DNA from: Thermosynechococcus sichuanensis E542
Lineage (GTDB): Bacteria; Cyanobacteriota; Cyanobacteriia; Thermosynechococcales; Thermosynechococcaceae
Length of the DNA stretch: 64,000 bases
Direction: 5' to 3'
NCBI RefSeq assembly: GCF_003555505.1
Contig: NZ_CP032152.1
Span: 2,031,001 to 2,095,000, forward strand
A model generated the notes under the pieces. The model saw only the letters and a program-made list of their open reading frames with translations. It was not told the DNA's origin and made no database searches. Both the position numbers and the translations under genes were made by a program. Shown here in pieces: positions 1-9,010 of the stretch; positions within the stretch are counted from its first letter, which is position 1, and each line of letters begins with the position of its first letter.

Positions 1-95
1 GCGATCGCCCGCTGTAAGTAAAAACTCACAGGGTGAACATTTTCAGAAAGATGCTACCACAGCATTGCCAAATGTAAAGTTTTTGATAGACAGGT

Positions 96-797
96 ATGAT
101 GACGACACAAAAGGCCGTTGTGTTGCTTTCAGGGGGCTTAGACTCCAGCACCGTGTTATTTCGAGCCAAGGCACTGGGCTATGCCTGCTATGCCCTCTCC
201 TTTGACTATGGGCAGCGCCATCGGCGGGAACTAGAAGCAGCGATCGCCATTGCCAGCGTCGCCGGGGTGATTCAGCATCAAATCGTGCCCTTGAATTTGC
301 GGCTGTGGGGTGGCTCGGCATTGACAGACTCAACCCTTGACCTGCCCCGCGATCGCGATCTGGCCACCATGGGCCAAGAGATTCCTATCACCTATGTCCC
401 CGCCCGCAATACGATTTTCTTGAGTGTTGCCCTTGCCTATGCTGAAGCCCTAGGGGCGCAAACCGTTCATATTGGCGTCAATGCCCTTGATTACTCTGGC
501 TACCCCGACTGTCGCCCTGACTATATTGCTGCCATGCAGGAGGTCTATCGCTTGGGTACCAAGCAGGGGCGTGAAGGCCAGCCCATTGAAATCGTCACCC
601 CCCTCATTGAACTGCACAAAAAAGACATCATTCGTCTAGGGAATGAGTACGGCGTTCCTTGGGAAAAAACATGGTCCTGTTACAGTGATGGTGAACAGGC
701 CTGTGGTCGCTGCGATGCCTGTCGGTTACGTTTAGCGGCCTTTGCCGAATTAGGTTTAGAGGATCCCTTGCCCTACGCGGTTCACCCCCCGCTTTAG
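96..797 (+). CDS. queC: 7-cyano-7-deazaguanine synthase QueC
   Basis: This enzyme makes preQ0 from 7-carboxy-7-deazaguanine, ammonia and ATP in the cytosol, a step towards queuosine in tRNA. The N-terminal PP-loop ATP-binding motif SGGLDSST lies at residues 12-19. The zinc site is four cysteines at 195, 203, 206 and 209 (CYSDGEQACGRCDAC). The length of 233 residues is normal for the family. The start is ambiguous between two adjacent ATGs (96 and 99). No other queuosine gene is next to it, and dnaK follows after 125 bases. Identification is by motifs and overall pattern. Confidence 0.96.
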   Translation: MMTTQKAVVLLSGGLDSSTVLFRAKALGYACYALSFDYGQRHRRELEAAIAIASVAGVIQHQIVPLNLRLWGGSALTDSTLDLPRDRDLATMGQEIPITYVPARNTIFLSVALAYAEALGAQTVHIGVNALDYSGYPDCRPDYIAAMQEVYRLGTKQGREGQPIEIVTPLIELHKKDIIRLGNEYGVPWEKTWSCYSDGEQACGRCDACRLRLAAFAELGLEDPLPYAVHPPL

Positions 798-922
798 GTT
801 CGGTAAATCCCCCTTTTGCTCAGAGCAGGAGCGATCGCACTATAGGAAGGAGAGAGGGTTAAGCCCAATATGGGTGCTGTGCCCCGCATCGAAGTTAGCC
901 TGCAAAGGGAGTTTTCGTCGCT

Positions 923-2842
923 ATGGCAAAAGTTGTCGGAATTGATCTGGGGACCACCAACTCCTGTGTGGCCGTCATGGAAGGGGGCAAGCCCACGGTT
1001 ATTGCCAATGCTGAAGGGTTTCGGACAACGCCCTCCGTTGTTGCCTACACCAAAAATGGCGATCGCCTCGTGGGTCAAATTGCCAAACGGCAAGCCGTGA
1101 TGAACCCCGAAAATACCTTTTATTCTGTGAAGCGCTTTATTGGCCGTCGCTTTGATGAGGTGACCCACGAAACCACCGAGGTCTCCTACAAAGTTTTGAA
1201 CGTCAATGGCAACGTCAAGCTGGATTGCCCTGCCCTTGGCAAACAGTTTGCCCCCGAAGAAATTTCCGCTCAAGTTCTGCGCAAACTGAAAGAAGATGCC
1301 AGCAAATATCTTGGCGAGGAAGTCACCCAAGCGGTGATTACCGTGCCTGCCTACTTCAACGACTCGCAGCGCCAAGCCACCAAAGACGCCGGCAAAATTG
1401 CCGGTCTCGAAGTGCTGCGGATTATCAACGAACCCACCGCCGCCTCCTTGGCCTATGGCCTAGATAAAAAAGCCAATGAAACCATCCTTGTCTTTGACCT
1501 GGGTGGGGGTACCTTTGACGTGTCCATCCTTGAAGTGGGTGATGGTGTCTTTGAAGTACTTGCCACCTCCGGGGATACCCACCTTGGCGGTGACGACTTC
1601 GACAAGAAAATCGTAGATTACTTAGCCGAGTCCTTCCGTGCCCAAGAGGGCATTGATCTGCGCAAAGACAAACAGGCGCTGCAACGACTCACAGAAGCCG
1701 CAGAAAAAGCCAAGATTGAACTTTCCAGCGTCATGCAAACGGAAATCAACCTGCCCTTCATCACCGCCACGCAGGATGGGCCTAAACACCTCGACATGAC
1801 GCTCACTCGCGCCAAATTTGAAGAACTCTGCTCTGACCTCATTGACCGTTGCCGCGTACCCGTCGAGCAAGCCCTCAGGGATGCCAAACTCAGCAAAGAG
1901 CAGATTGATGAAGTGGTGCTCGTCGGTGGTTCCACCCGCATTCCTGCCATCCAAGAGTTGGTCAAACGGATGCTGGGCAAAGACCCCAACCAAAGTGTGA
2001 ACCCCGATGAAGTGGTAGCTGTGGGTGCCGCCATTCAAGCTGGCGTGCTGGCAGGGGAAGTGAAAGACATTCTTCTCCTCGATGTTACCCCGTTGTCCTT
2101 GGGGGTGGAAACCCTTGGCGGCGTGATGACGAAAATCATTCCCCGCAACACCACAATCCCGACGAAAAAATCCGAGGTCTTCTCCACTGCGGTTGACGGT
2201 CAAACCAATGTGGAAATCCACGTCCTGCAAGGGGAGCGGGAAATGGCCGCCGACAACAAGAGCCTCGGTACCTTCCGTTTGGATGGCATTCCCCCCGCAC
2301 CGCGCGGTGTGCCCCAAATCGAAGTGACGTTTGATATTGATGCCAACGGTATCCTCAACGTGACCGCTCGCGACAAAGGCACGGGCAAACAGCAGTCCAT
2401 CAGCATCACCGGCGCCTCAACGCTGCCTAAAGATGAAGTGGAACGCATGGTGCGCGAAGCGGAAATGAATGCCGCTGCCGATAAAGCCAAACGCGAGAAA
2501 ATTGAGACTAAGAACCAAGCGGAGCAGCTCTGCTATCAAGCGGAGAAACAGTTGAGTGAGTTGGGGGATAAAGTCTCCACCAGTGATAAAGACCGTCTCA
2601 CCTCCCTCATTGCCAACCTGCGCTCGGAAATCGGCACTGAAACTGAGAAGAAACCCATTGAGTCCATTGACTTTGAACGGGTGAAATCGCTGATGCAGGA
2701 TCTGCAACAAACCCTCTACAGCGTCGGCTCCAGTGTCTATCAAAGTGCTCAGTCCAGTGATGGAACTGGCTCCAGCAGCAGTCGCAGCGGCAGTGGCGGT
2801 GATGACGAAGTGATTGACGCTGAGTTCTCGGAAACTAAATAG
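923..2842 (+). CDS. dnaK: Molecular chaperone DnaK (Hsp70)
   Basis: This is an ATP-dependent Hsp70 chaperone that folds and protects cytosolic proteins with DnaJ and GrpE. The 639-residue protein is full length. The nucleotide-binding domain starts with [10 protein letters not shown] at residues 6-15, followed by the phosphate loop [10 protein letters not shown] and the substrate-binding domain. The C-terminus is a Ser/Gly-rich linker ending in an acidic DDEVIDAEF tail, typical of bacterial DnaK. A GGGAG motif lies upstream of the ATG. No grpE or dnaJ is adjacent. Cyanobacteria carry several dnaK paralogues. The acidic tail suggests the main housekeeping type (DnaK2-like), but that assignment is inference. 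Confidence 0.97.
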   Translation: MAKVVGIDLGTTNSCVAVMEGGKPTVIANAEGFRTTPSVVAYTKNGDRLVGQIAKRQAVMNPENTFYSVKRFIGRRFDEVTHETTEVSYKVLNVNGNVKLDCPALGKQFAPEEISAQVLRKLKEDASKYLGEEVTQAVITVPAYFNDSQRQATKDAGKIAGLEVLRIINEPTAASLAYGLDKKANETILVFDLGGGTFDVSILEVGDGVFEVLATSGDTHLGGDDFDKKIVDYLAESFRAQEGIDLRKDKQALQRLTEAAEKAKIELSSVMQTEINLPFITATQDGPKHLDMTLTRAKFEELCSDLIDRCRVPVEQALRDAKLSKEQIDEVVLVGGSTRIPAIQELVKRMLGKDPNQSVNPDEVVAVGAAIQAGVLAGEVKDILLLDVTPLSLGVETLGGVMTKIIPRNTTIPTKKSEVFSTAVDGQTNVEIHVLQGEREMAADNKSLGTFRLDGIPPAPRGVPQIEVTFDIDANGILNVTARDKGTGKQQSISITGASTLPKDEVERMVREAEMNAAADKAKREKIETKNQAEQLCYQAEKQLSELGDKVSTSDKDRLTSLIANLRSEIGTETEKKPIESIDFERVKSLMQDLQQTLYSVGSSVYQSAQSSDGTGSSSSRSGSGGDDEVIDAEFSETK

Positions 2843-2884
2843 TCCCGCCCATTGGCAACTTTCTGCCAGAACAAGACTCCTCCT

Positions 2885-2920
2885 CCCCCTAGGTGAAAGC
2901 TTAGGGGGTTTCTCATTTTT
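2885..2920 (+). terminator. Rho-independent terminator after dnaK
   Basis: CCCCCTA at 2885-2891 pairs with TAGGGGG at 2902-2908. A T-rich tail (TTTCTCATTTTT) follows. It lies 43 bases after the dnaK stop. Confidence 0.75.
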
Positions 2921-3047
2921 GTGAGGTGGTATGGTTACAGTTTTTCGATCACCGGCTTCTTGTGCTAGGGGAAAAATTTCGATAAAATAAGGTTTCTGTC
3001 CTTAATTTTTGTTGAGTGCTGAGACCACCCCTACCATTGAGGTAAGC

Positions 3048-3212
3048 ATGGCCAAACGCCGCAATCCCAAGAAAGAAAAAGCTCTTCGTAACCAAGCCTA
3101 TGCTCGCAAGTTTCGCAAGCGTTCTTCGGGTCGCTACAGCCGCCGCCTAAATACGGAGAATCGCCCAGAGACGAAAACCACCGAAACGGTTGAGGAAATG
3201 ACGGACGCCTAG
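3048..3212 (+). CDS. Small very basic hypothetical protein
   Basis: This 54-residue protein has a strongly basic first half (MAKRRNPKKEKALRNQAYARK) and a Thr/Glu-rich acidic tail. The ATG at 3048 is preferred to an upstream TTG at 3009 because the protein then begins with the compact Arg/Lys stretch. The composition resembles small ribosome- or nucleic-acid-associated cyanobacterial proteins, but I recognise no named family. It has its own upstream region after the dnaK terminator, with an AT-rich possible -10 (GATAAAAT) near 2980-2990. The GDT1-like gene follows 10 bases after its stop, so the two are probably cotranscribed. Function is unknown. Confidence 0.7.
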   Translation: MAKRRNPKKEKALRNQAYARKFRKRSSGRYSRRLNTENRPETKTTETVEEMTDA

Positions 3213-3222
3213 AGGGCAATCG

Positions 3223-3522
3223 GTGATTAAGCGCGCGTTGCCATGGCGAGAGTTTGGGGTTGCGTTTTTAACCGTTTTTTTGGCTGAATTTGCCGATAAA
3301 ACTCAAATTGCTGTGTTTTTCATGGCTGCCCGCGCTGCCTCCCCTTGGTTGGTGTTTTTGGGAGCGGCTTTGGCCTTAGTAACCACCAGTTTGATTGGGG
3401 TATTGATTGGTCGCTGGTTGTCACAGTATCTCTCAGAACAGCGATTACAAACACTGACCGGCAGTAGTCTCTTGGCGATCGCCCTTTGGCTATTGTGGGA
3501 CATGCTGCACCCAAGCCTTTAA
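3223..3522 (+). CDS. UPF0016/GDT1-family half-length membrane transporter
   Basis: The 99-residue protein has three predicted membrane segments. The family signature lies near residues 20-27 as LAEFADKTQ, a variant of the E-x-G-D-K-T/S motif of UPF0016/TMEM165/GDT1 proteins. Known members export Mn2+ or exchange Ca2+/Mn2+ for H+; cyanobacterial Mnx is one. Full-length members carry two copies of the signature, and this one carries only one. It must therefore form a homodimer or pair with a second half-protein, and no second half is adjacent. The start is a GTG. The metal specificity cannot be read from the sequence. Confidence 0.83.
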   Translation: MIKRALPWREFGVAFLTVFLAEFADKTQIAVFFMAARAASPWLVFLGAALALVTTSLIGVLIGRWLSQYLSEQRLQTLTGSSLLAIALWLLWDMLHPSL

Positions 3523-3654
3523 TGACCCAGACAATTGTGACTTAGACGATGGAGCAAGCACGTTCCCCCCTGCTAAAGTGAGGGGGTTAGCTTGGACACG
3601 CTGATTATCTTAGGCACTGTCTAAGTGTGTGAACCCCTGAGGAGACTGTGGAGA

Positions 3655-5082
3655 ATGCCATCTCAATTTATTGAGCTGTGGTCATCCTTTATCAATATTG
3701 TGGATGCACCTTTGTTTCGCCTTGGGCGGGAAACCATTTCCCTGCGTTGGCTGTTTCAAGTGGTGCTGTTGCTCATCCTTGTAGCTGTCTTGGCACGGTT
3801 TTTCAAGGGAGTGCTAAAAAATCAACTGCTACCGCGCTTGGGCTTGGACTTAGGCAACCGCGAAGCCATTTCCACTGTAGTTAGTGGTGCCGGGGGGGCA
3901 CTAGGCTACATTATTGTCTTGCAAGCGGTGGGGATTAATCTCGATTCCCTAGCGGTGATTATTGGTGGCTTGGGGGTAGGGATTGGTTTTGGTTTGCAGG
4001 ATGTCACCCGCAATCTCATCAGTGGTCTCACCCTACTCATTGAGCGCAAAGTGCGTGTCGGTGATTTTGTGGAAATTGAAAACATCAGTGGCTATGTTCA
4101 AGAAGTGTCAATGCGAGCCACAGTCATTCAAACCTTTAACGGTTCAAATGTGGTGGTGCCCAATACCTACCTTGCTGATAGTCCGGTGCTGAATTGGTAC
4201 TATCAAACCCATCGCGGTCGCATTGATATTCCCATTGGGGTGGCTTATGGCACAGACCCAGTGTTAGTTACAGAGGTTTTGTTGAATATTGCCCATTCTG
4301 AGCCAGATGTCCTCAAGGAGCCAGCCCCTCGGGTGATTTTCCGTGAATTTGGCGATTCTGCCCTTGAGTTTGAACTCTGGGTATGGACAGATGCCATTGA
4401 GCGGCGCGTATTTATCAAAAGCAGTCTTAATTTCAAGATTGATTACTATTTTCGACAGCACAATATCTCAATTCCTTTCCCGCAGCGGGATATCTGGATT
4501 CGTAATGCACCAGCGCTCTCTTCCCCCACCGAGCCAGTGGAAACAGTGGATATGCCGTTGGCGCCGGCAACACCCTCCTTAAAGTCACTGCTTCAGCAGG
4601 TAAGTTATTTTCAGTGTATGAATGACCTGCAATTACGCTTTCTCATTGAAGCGGGCTACCGTAAGCACTTAGCAGCACAGGAAATTTTGTTCCGCGCTCA
4701 GGAGGTCGTCAGCAATTTTTACATTGTCTTGCAGGGGCAAATGGCAGCGGTCTATGAGGAGAATGGTCAACTCAAGCCGATGATGACCTTTCATCCGGGG
4801 GATCACTTTGGCGAGCTACCGCTGATGCTGGGGGTGGCCTGCCCAACAACAATGATGGCAATGACGGAGACGGTCTTGTTTGTCCTACCACGGGAGGGAT
4901 TTGAACAGTTGCTCAAAGAACACCCTTCCCTTGCTGATGATATTGCGGTGGCGATCGCCCGCCGTCAGGATGTGCTGGCGCAACATCAACAGGAGCTTCA
5001 GCAACTGAGTATCCAAGAGCAGGATCAAAGTCGGCCGATTAACTGGATTCGCGATCGCCTGCAAAAACTCCTGAGTTGGTAA
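3655..5082 (+). CDS. MscS-family mechanosensitive channel with C-terminal cNMP-binding-like domain
   Basis: This inner-membrane channel probably opens under membrane tension. Two or three N-terminal membrane helices lead to the MscS pore and beta domain (GLGVGIGFGLQDVTRN, then the ER-x-VRVGD-x-VEI loop). The last 150 residues are a cyclic-nucleotide-binding fold with FGELPLMLG. The usual R-x-A/S-T phosphate-binding arginine is replaced by the sequence CPTTMMA, so canonical cAMP/cGMP binding is doubtful. I start at ATG 3655, which is preceded by GAGGAG/GTGGAG. An in-frame GTG at 3625 would add ten residues. The fusion suggests ligand or interaction control of gating, which is inference. Confidence 0.9.
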   Translation: MPSQFIELWSSFINIVDAPLFRLGRETISLRWLFQVVLLLILVAVLARFFKGVLKNQLLPRLGLDLGNREAISTVVSGAGGALGYIIVLQAVGINLDSLAVIIGGLGVGIGFGLQDVTRNLISGLTLLIERKVRVGDFVEIENISGYVQEVSMRATVIQTFNGSNVVVPNTYLADSPVLNWYYQTHRGRIDIPIGVAYGTDPVLVTEVLLNIAHSEPDVLKEPAPRVIFREFGDSALEFELWVWTDAIERRVFIKSSLNFKIDYYFRQHNISIPFPQRDIWIRNAPALSSPTEPVETVDMPLAPATPSLKSLLQQVSYFQCMNDLQLRFLIEAGYRKHLAAQEILFRAQEVVSNFYIVLQGQMAAVYEENGQLKPMMTFHPGDHFGELPLMLGVACPTTMMAMTETVLFVLPREGFEQLLKEHPSLADDIAVAIARRQDVLAQHQQELQQLSIQEQDQSRPINWIRDRLQKLLSW

Positions 5083-5088
5083 ATGTGC

Positions 5089-5463
5089 TCAATCAGTTGA
5101 ATCAAGACTAAATGCGTTTTCCAAGTATTGATGCAGCCGATAGGCACCTGCTTGGTATCGCACCAAGGCAACATCAAAGCGACAGGGATGATCCTGCCAC
5201 TGGGGCTGACCTTCTAGGAAGGCTTGAGCGGCCAAAATGAGTTTGCGTTGCTTGCTAGGGGAAATGGCGCCAAGGCCATCACTATCCCAGTTGCGGGAAC
5301 GGCGGGTTTTTACTTCGACAAAGCGCACCACTCCTTGCAGATCACAGGCGATAATATCTAGCTCACCCCAAGGGCAAGCCCAGTTCTGAGCCAAAACTTG
5401 ACACTGCTGGGTTTGTAGCCACGCGACAACCACGGCTTCCCCGCGATCGCCCACGTGGCGCAT
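5089..5463 (-). CDS. UPF0102/YraN-family nuclease-like protein
   Basis: This 124-residue protein of the YraN/UPF0102 family has a restriction-endonuclease-like fold. The characteristic residues are visible: GE-x-DIIACD, then VRFVEVKTRRS, giving the E-D-ExK pattern. Its cellular role is not firmly established; a role in DNA processing is assumed from the fold. It lies five bases downstream of hemA on the same strand and is probably cotranscribed with it. It ends seven bases from the stop of the convergent MscS gene. Confidence 0.88.
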   Translation of the reverse strand: MRHVGDRGEAVVVAWLQTQQCQVLAQNWACPWGELDIIACDLQGVVRFVEVKTRRSRNWDSDGLGAISPSKQRKLILAAQAFLEGQPQWQDHPCRFDVALVRYQAGAYRLHQYLENAFSLDSTD

Positions 5464-5468
5464 CGACC

Positions 5469-6749
5469 CTAGGCCTCAATGGGTTCGAGATTAAACAAGT
5501 CTTGAAGGGTCTGCATCGCGCGCTGGCGACTCTCTAAATCCCGTTGCGATTGTAGTTGCACGGTGGGATCATGGAGAATCTTGTTGATAATCGTGCGCGT
5601 CATCGCTTCAATAACCCCTTGATGTTTTTCGCCAAACTCACTGCCGAGGCGGGAGAGAGCTTTTTCCAGTTCTTGGGTACGAATCGCTTCCATTTTTTGG
5701 CGCAGACTGCGGATGGTGGGAATTGTTTCTAGGGCGTGCCACCAAGCCAAGAAGGTTTCTAATTCTTCCTCAAGGATACCCTCCGCCTCTTGAGCCAACT
5801 GGCGTCGCGCCTCTTGGTTTTGGGCAACGACGGCTTCGAGATCATCCACATTAAACAGTTGCACAGAGGCCAATTCTGTCACATTGGCATGGACATTGCG
5901 AGGCACGGAAATATCAATGATTGATAGGGGGCGATCGCCCGTGAGAACGGAGCCTAAATTCTCACGATCCAAGAGGGGTTGTGTGGCTGCTGTGCCCGTA
6001 AAGACCAAATCCATCGCAGCCACAATCGGCAGTAAATCCGTCATCGTAAAGAGTTCAAAGCGGACTTCGGGAAACTGTTGTGCCAGTTCCTGTGCCCGTT
6101 CCAAGGAACGGTTGATAATGCTGATCTCCTTTACGCCCCGGGCAATCAGGTGTTGCACTACCAAGCGGGACATTTTACCCGCCCCGACAACCGCAATGCG
6201 GCAGTTCTGGAGATTTTGCAGCCGCAGGTCGGCGAGTTCCACCGCCGCTGAGCTAATGGAGACCGCTCCCGTCCCAATACTGGTTTCTGTGCGTACCCGT
6301 TTACCGGCAGCGATCGCCCCCGTAAAGAGGCGATTGAGAATCGAACCAATGGACTTGTACTGCTGACCCAACTGATGACAGCGTTTCACTTGGGAGAGAA
6401 TTTGTCCCTCACCAATCACCAAGCTATCTAGCCCCGAGGCCACCCGCATGAGGTGCATCACCGCATCCTGATGCAGGAGGATAAAGAGGTAGGGACGCAG
6501 TTGGGGCAGGGGAATATGACTCCATTCACTGAGAAACTGATGCACTTCCCGCACGCCCACCTCAGTGTCACTCGTAACAATGTAAATTTCTAAGCGGTTA
6601 CAGGTGCTAAGGATGGTCGCTTCCTGAATATGGGCGTAGCCACACAGATGTTGCAGTGCCCGCTCCCGTACATCCTCTGGCACACTCAATTTTTCGCGCA
6701 CATCCACAGGGGCGGTTTTGTGACTCAAGCCAATGACAGCAATATTCAT
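5469..6749 (-). CDS. hemA: Glutamyl-tRNA reductase HemA
   Basis: HemA reduces glutamyl-tRNA to glutamate-1-semialdehyde with NADPH. This is the first committed step of 5-aminolevulinate synthesis, feeding heme, chlorophyll and bilins. The catalytic cysteine is Cys50 in STCNRLEIY. The Rossmann motif VVGAGKMS lies near residue 190, and a helical dimerisation domain ends the protein. The length of 426 residues is normal. The DUF2887 gene lies 43 bases upstream on the same strand and yraN lies directly downstream. Confidence 0.97.
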   Translation of the reverse strand: MNIAVIGLSHKTAPVDVREKLSVPEDVRERALQHLCGYAHIQEATILSTCNRLEIYIVTSDTEVGVREVHQFLSEWSHIPLPQLRPYLFILLHQDAVMHLMRVASGLDSLVIGEGQILSQVKRCHQLGQQYKSIGSILNRLFTGAIAAGKRVRTETSIGTGAVSISSAAVELADLRLQNLQNCRIAVVGAGKMSRLVVQHLIARGVKEISIINRSLERAQELAQQFPEVRFELFTMTDLLPIVAAMDLVFTGTAATQPLLDRENLGSVLTGDRPLSIIDISVPRNVHANVTELASVQLFNVDDLEAVVAQNQEARRQLAQEAEGILEEELETFLAWWHALETIPTIRSLRQKMEAIRTQELEKALSRLGSEFGEKHQGVIEAMTRTIINKILHDPTVQLQSQRDLESRQRAMQTLQDLFNLEPIEA

Positions 6750-6792
6750 AGGAATCGGTTGACGTTCGGCTGCAACTCCATCAATTGTTGTA

Positions 6793-7392
6793 TCAGGATT
6801 CTTGAGCCTCCTTCACGCTTGTTTGCAAGTCTTTACTAAAGGAGGATTGTCCCTCACCGAGATTCCTGAGCCACCCCCTCAGGTCTTCAAGGGTCGCAAA
6901 CTCAAGGAGTGCCTCTGCCAGCATCCGTGCGGCTGTCGGCATTTCTGCTTCGGGTAACGCTGTGAGCTGCATTAGGGCTAGGCTCAATGGCAGAGCCTGA
7001 GGTGAACCGAGTGCATTCAAAGAGACCCGCCGCAGGCGATCGCTATTCACTAACAATTCATACGGCTCAAAAGACGCTTGTTCAGTTTGGCGATGGGGAT
7101 AAATGACCACGGCTTGCCAATCAGAGAAGGTTTGGCGATACAGACGCAAGTAGAGAAAAATCTCAGCAAAGAAGCGTTCGTAGAAGGTATTGTCCCGTTG
7201 AAACTGCACTTCACAGAAATAGACGGTTCCTGAGGGGTCAGGGGGCACGAAGACGCCATCCATGCGAAAGGCAGTTTGCTTCAACTCCACGGAGTCAAAA
7301 CGATACCCCTGCGGTGTGTCTATGCCCAAGAGGTCAAAGAGGGTTTCGGGTAACTGCGCAAACAGTTGGTAAAAGAGGGAGTCACGACGCAT
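6793..7392 (-). CDS. DUF2887 / Rpn-type PD-(D/E)XK nuclease-like protein
   Basis: This 199-residue protein matches the cyanobacteria-rich DUF2887 family, related to Rpn recombination-promoting nucleases and often annotated as putative transposase. The N-terminal half has the pattern expected of a PD-(D/E)XK core: a D in RMDGVFVPP and an E-x-Q in VYFCEVQFQ. The C-terminal third (about residues 130-199) is Ala/Leu-rich and helical. Such genes are frequently multicopy and mobile, but no terminal repeats are visible here. It sits immediately upstream of hemA. The biological role in cyanobacteria is unknown. Confidence 0.82.
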   Translation of the reverse strand: MRRDSLFYQLFAQLPETLFDLLGIDTPQGYRFDSVELKQTAFRMDGVFVPPDPSGTVYFCEVQFQRDNTFYERFFAEIFLYLRLYRQTFSDWQAVVIYPHRQTEQASFEPYELLVNSDRLRRVSLNALGSPQALPLSLALMQLTALPEAEMPTAARMLAEALLEFATLEDLRGWLRNLGEGQSSFSKDLQTSVKEAQES

Positions 7393-7431
7393 TGAATAAA
7401 GGGGAGAACGGTTAATCCTGCATCAGGAAAC

Positions 7432-8739
7432 CTAAGCAAGGACATCTGAATAGGGGCGGCTAGGGGATTCTTGATAGACTTGGGTAATGGTGGCGGCTAG
7501 TCGTTGCATGCCAAGGGCAATTTCCTCATCACTGGCAGTGAGACTAATACGCAGGCACTCCTGTTTGTGGCGCCACGGCTCGGTCAAGCCGGGGAAAAAG
7601 GAACTGCCGGGAACGACAATCACCCCTGCTCGCTTCAGGTGTTGATACAATTCCCAATCGGTCATGGGTAAATCCCGTAGCCACAGCCACGCGAAAATCG
7701 CCCCCTCCCCGCGATGCAAAAACCAAGGAATGTCATTGGGCAAAGCAGTTCGGAGGGTTTCTTCGAGAACTGTGAACTTGCGCTGATAGAAGGGACGAAT
7801 GACATTCACAGAGACTTCGGCTAGGGCACCATTGGCAATGGCTAATGCGGCGATCGCCTGACCATAGCGCGAGGCATGAATACAGGCATTGGTTTGAAAG
7901 GCTTCAAGGACACTCAAAATCTCGCGATCGCCGATGGCAATCCCCACCCGTTCCCCTGGTAGTCCCGCCTTGGAGAGGCTGAGGCAGTGGACGATATTGC
8001 CGCCAAAAACAGGTGCCAGTTCCGTAAAGTTCAAACTGGGATAGGGGGGGCCATAGGCGGCATCAATGAGTACGGGAACCCCATAGGGCACAGCGAGATC
8101 AGCAATTTGCCGCACCTCAACATCCGTGAGCACATTCCCTGTCGGATTGCAGGGGCGGGAGAAGATGACGCATCCAGTCGTCTCATCAATGTGCAATTGT
8201 TGAAAGTCGGGACGATACTTAAAGGTGTGATCCGCTTCAAAAATCTCTAGGCGCGGACGATAGGCAACCACAGTATTGGGACTGAGACTGACGCCGCCGT
8301 AGCCCGTATATTCTGGACTCAAGGGGAGAACGACTTTCTTTAATTCACCGTTGGCGCTCAAGCCCCCAAAAGCATTAGTAGCAAAGAAGTAGATGGCCTG
8401 ACTGCCGGGGGTGACCAAGACATTGCGCTCCGTCAGGTTCAAACCATAGCGACGATTAAAATCATCGACAACGGCAGCAATTAGGGGTTCATACCCTTGG
8501 CTTGTGCCGTAGCGGCAGACCACTTGGCCAAATTCTGGGCTGGCCATTAGCTCGTGGGTACAGTCGCGCCACAGTTGCTCCACCTCTGGAACAATGAGGG
8601 GGTTACCTGCACTCAGATTAATTAGGTCTTGACCACGATTCAGGCGCAGTGTCTCGATAATATCCTTCATAATTGCCCGAACTCCCGTCAGTTGGGACAT
8701 TTGCTGGCCAATCTGGGAGAGTGCAGGATTCATAGGCAA
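7432..8739 (-). CDS. avtA: Valine-pyruvate aminotransferase (class I/II PLP enzyme)
   Basis: This fold-type I aminotransferase resembles AvtA, which exchanges amino groups between valine and pyruvate. The N-terminus carries LINLSAGNP. The PLP lysine sits in SLSKAGLPGERVG near residue 255. CNPTGNV and a C-terminal CLRISLTAS arginine motif are also present. The length is 435 residues. Substrate preference is inferred from whole-protein resemblance. The mobile element starts 71 bases upstream of its start codon, so the distal part of the promoter region may have been replaced. Confidence 0.85.
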   Translation of the reverse strand: MPMNPALSQIGQQMSQLTGVRAIMKDIIETLRLNRGQDLINLSAGNPLIVPEVEQLWRDCTHELMASPEFGQVVCRYGTSQGYEPLIAAVVDDFNRRYGLNLTERNVLVTPGSQAIYFFATNAFGGLSANGELKKVVLPLSPEYTGYGGVSLSPNTVVAYRPRLEIFEADHTFKYRPDFQQLHIDETTGCVIFSRPCNPTGNVLTDVEVRQIADLAVPYGVPVLIDAAYGPPYPSLNFTELAPVFGGNIVHCLSLSKAGLPGERVGIAIGDREILSVLEAFQTNACIHASRYGQAIAALAIANGALAEVSVNVIRPFYQRKFTVLEETLRTALPNDIPWFLHRGEGAIFAWLWLRDLPMTDWELYQHLKRAGVIVVPGSSFFPGLTEPWRHKQECLRISLTASDEEIALGMQRLAATITQVYQESPSRPYSDVLA

Positions 8740-8810
8740 AGGACATAGACAGTATTGGTTAGGATAGCATCTACGCTTCTATTGAGGGACAGATGGCATC
8801 AATAGACACG

Positions 8811-9010
8811 TTGACATCCTCCCTGCCCTAAAGGACAGGGATTCCTACGGCGCTCAGGCACGGCATTGAGCCGCTCCTGATTCGCTTCGGTGGGTTCCTG
8901 CTTCCGACCGCCAGTGCGGTTCGATCCACAGGCCATCCGGGCTGACGGCTTGCGCCGTCCCGCTGAAAGCGTCCAGCGTGTCCCGCCCTTCGTCTCGCAG
9001 TTTTTGCATC
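8811..9010 (-). ncRNA. Predicted omega RNA (reRNA) at the tnpB right end
   Basis: TnpB nucleases use a guide RNA that overlaps the 3' end of tnpB and runs through the element's right end into the flank. This location fits that rule, and the conserved-looking end hairpin (8821-8840) would lie in its 3' part. The 5' limit is a guess. The guide would be the flank just outside 8811, which reads CGTGTCTATTGATGCC on the minus strand. No expression evidence is available. Confidence 0.4.
8821..8840. repeat. Right-end hairpin of the IS element
   Basis: CCCTGCCC pairs with GGACAGGG around a TAAA loop, with one mismatch. It lies ten bases inside the inferred right end. Subterminal hairpins of this kind are recognised by IS200/IS605 transposases. 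Confidence 0.7.

Noticed and set aside
1..21. Possible C-terminal end of a gene (six codons and a TAA)
   Set aside because: Six codons made mainly of a HIP1 site are too little to show coding.
1622..2317. 231-codon reverse frame inside dnaK
   Set aside because: It lies fully antisense to dnaK, has a low-complexity mix and no ribosome-binding site or family. It is a shadow of the codon pattern.
3575..3600. CCCCC-GGGGG hairpin between the GDT1-like gene and the MscS gene
   Set aside because: The stem has a weak loop and lacks a T run, so I did not call it a terminator.
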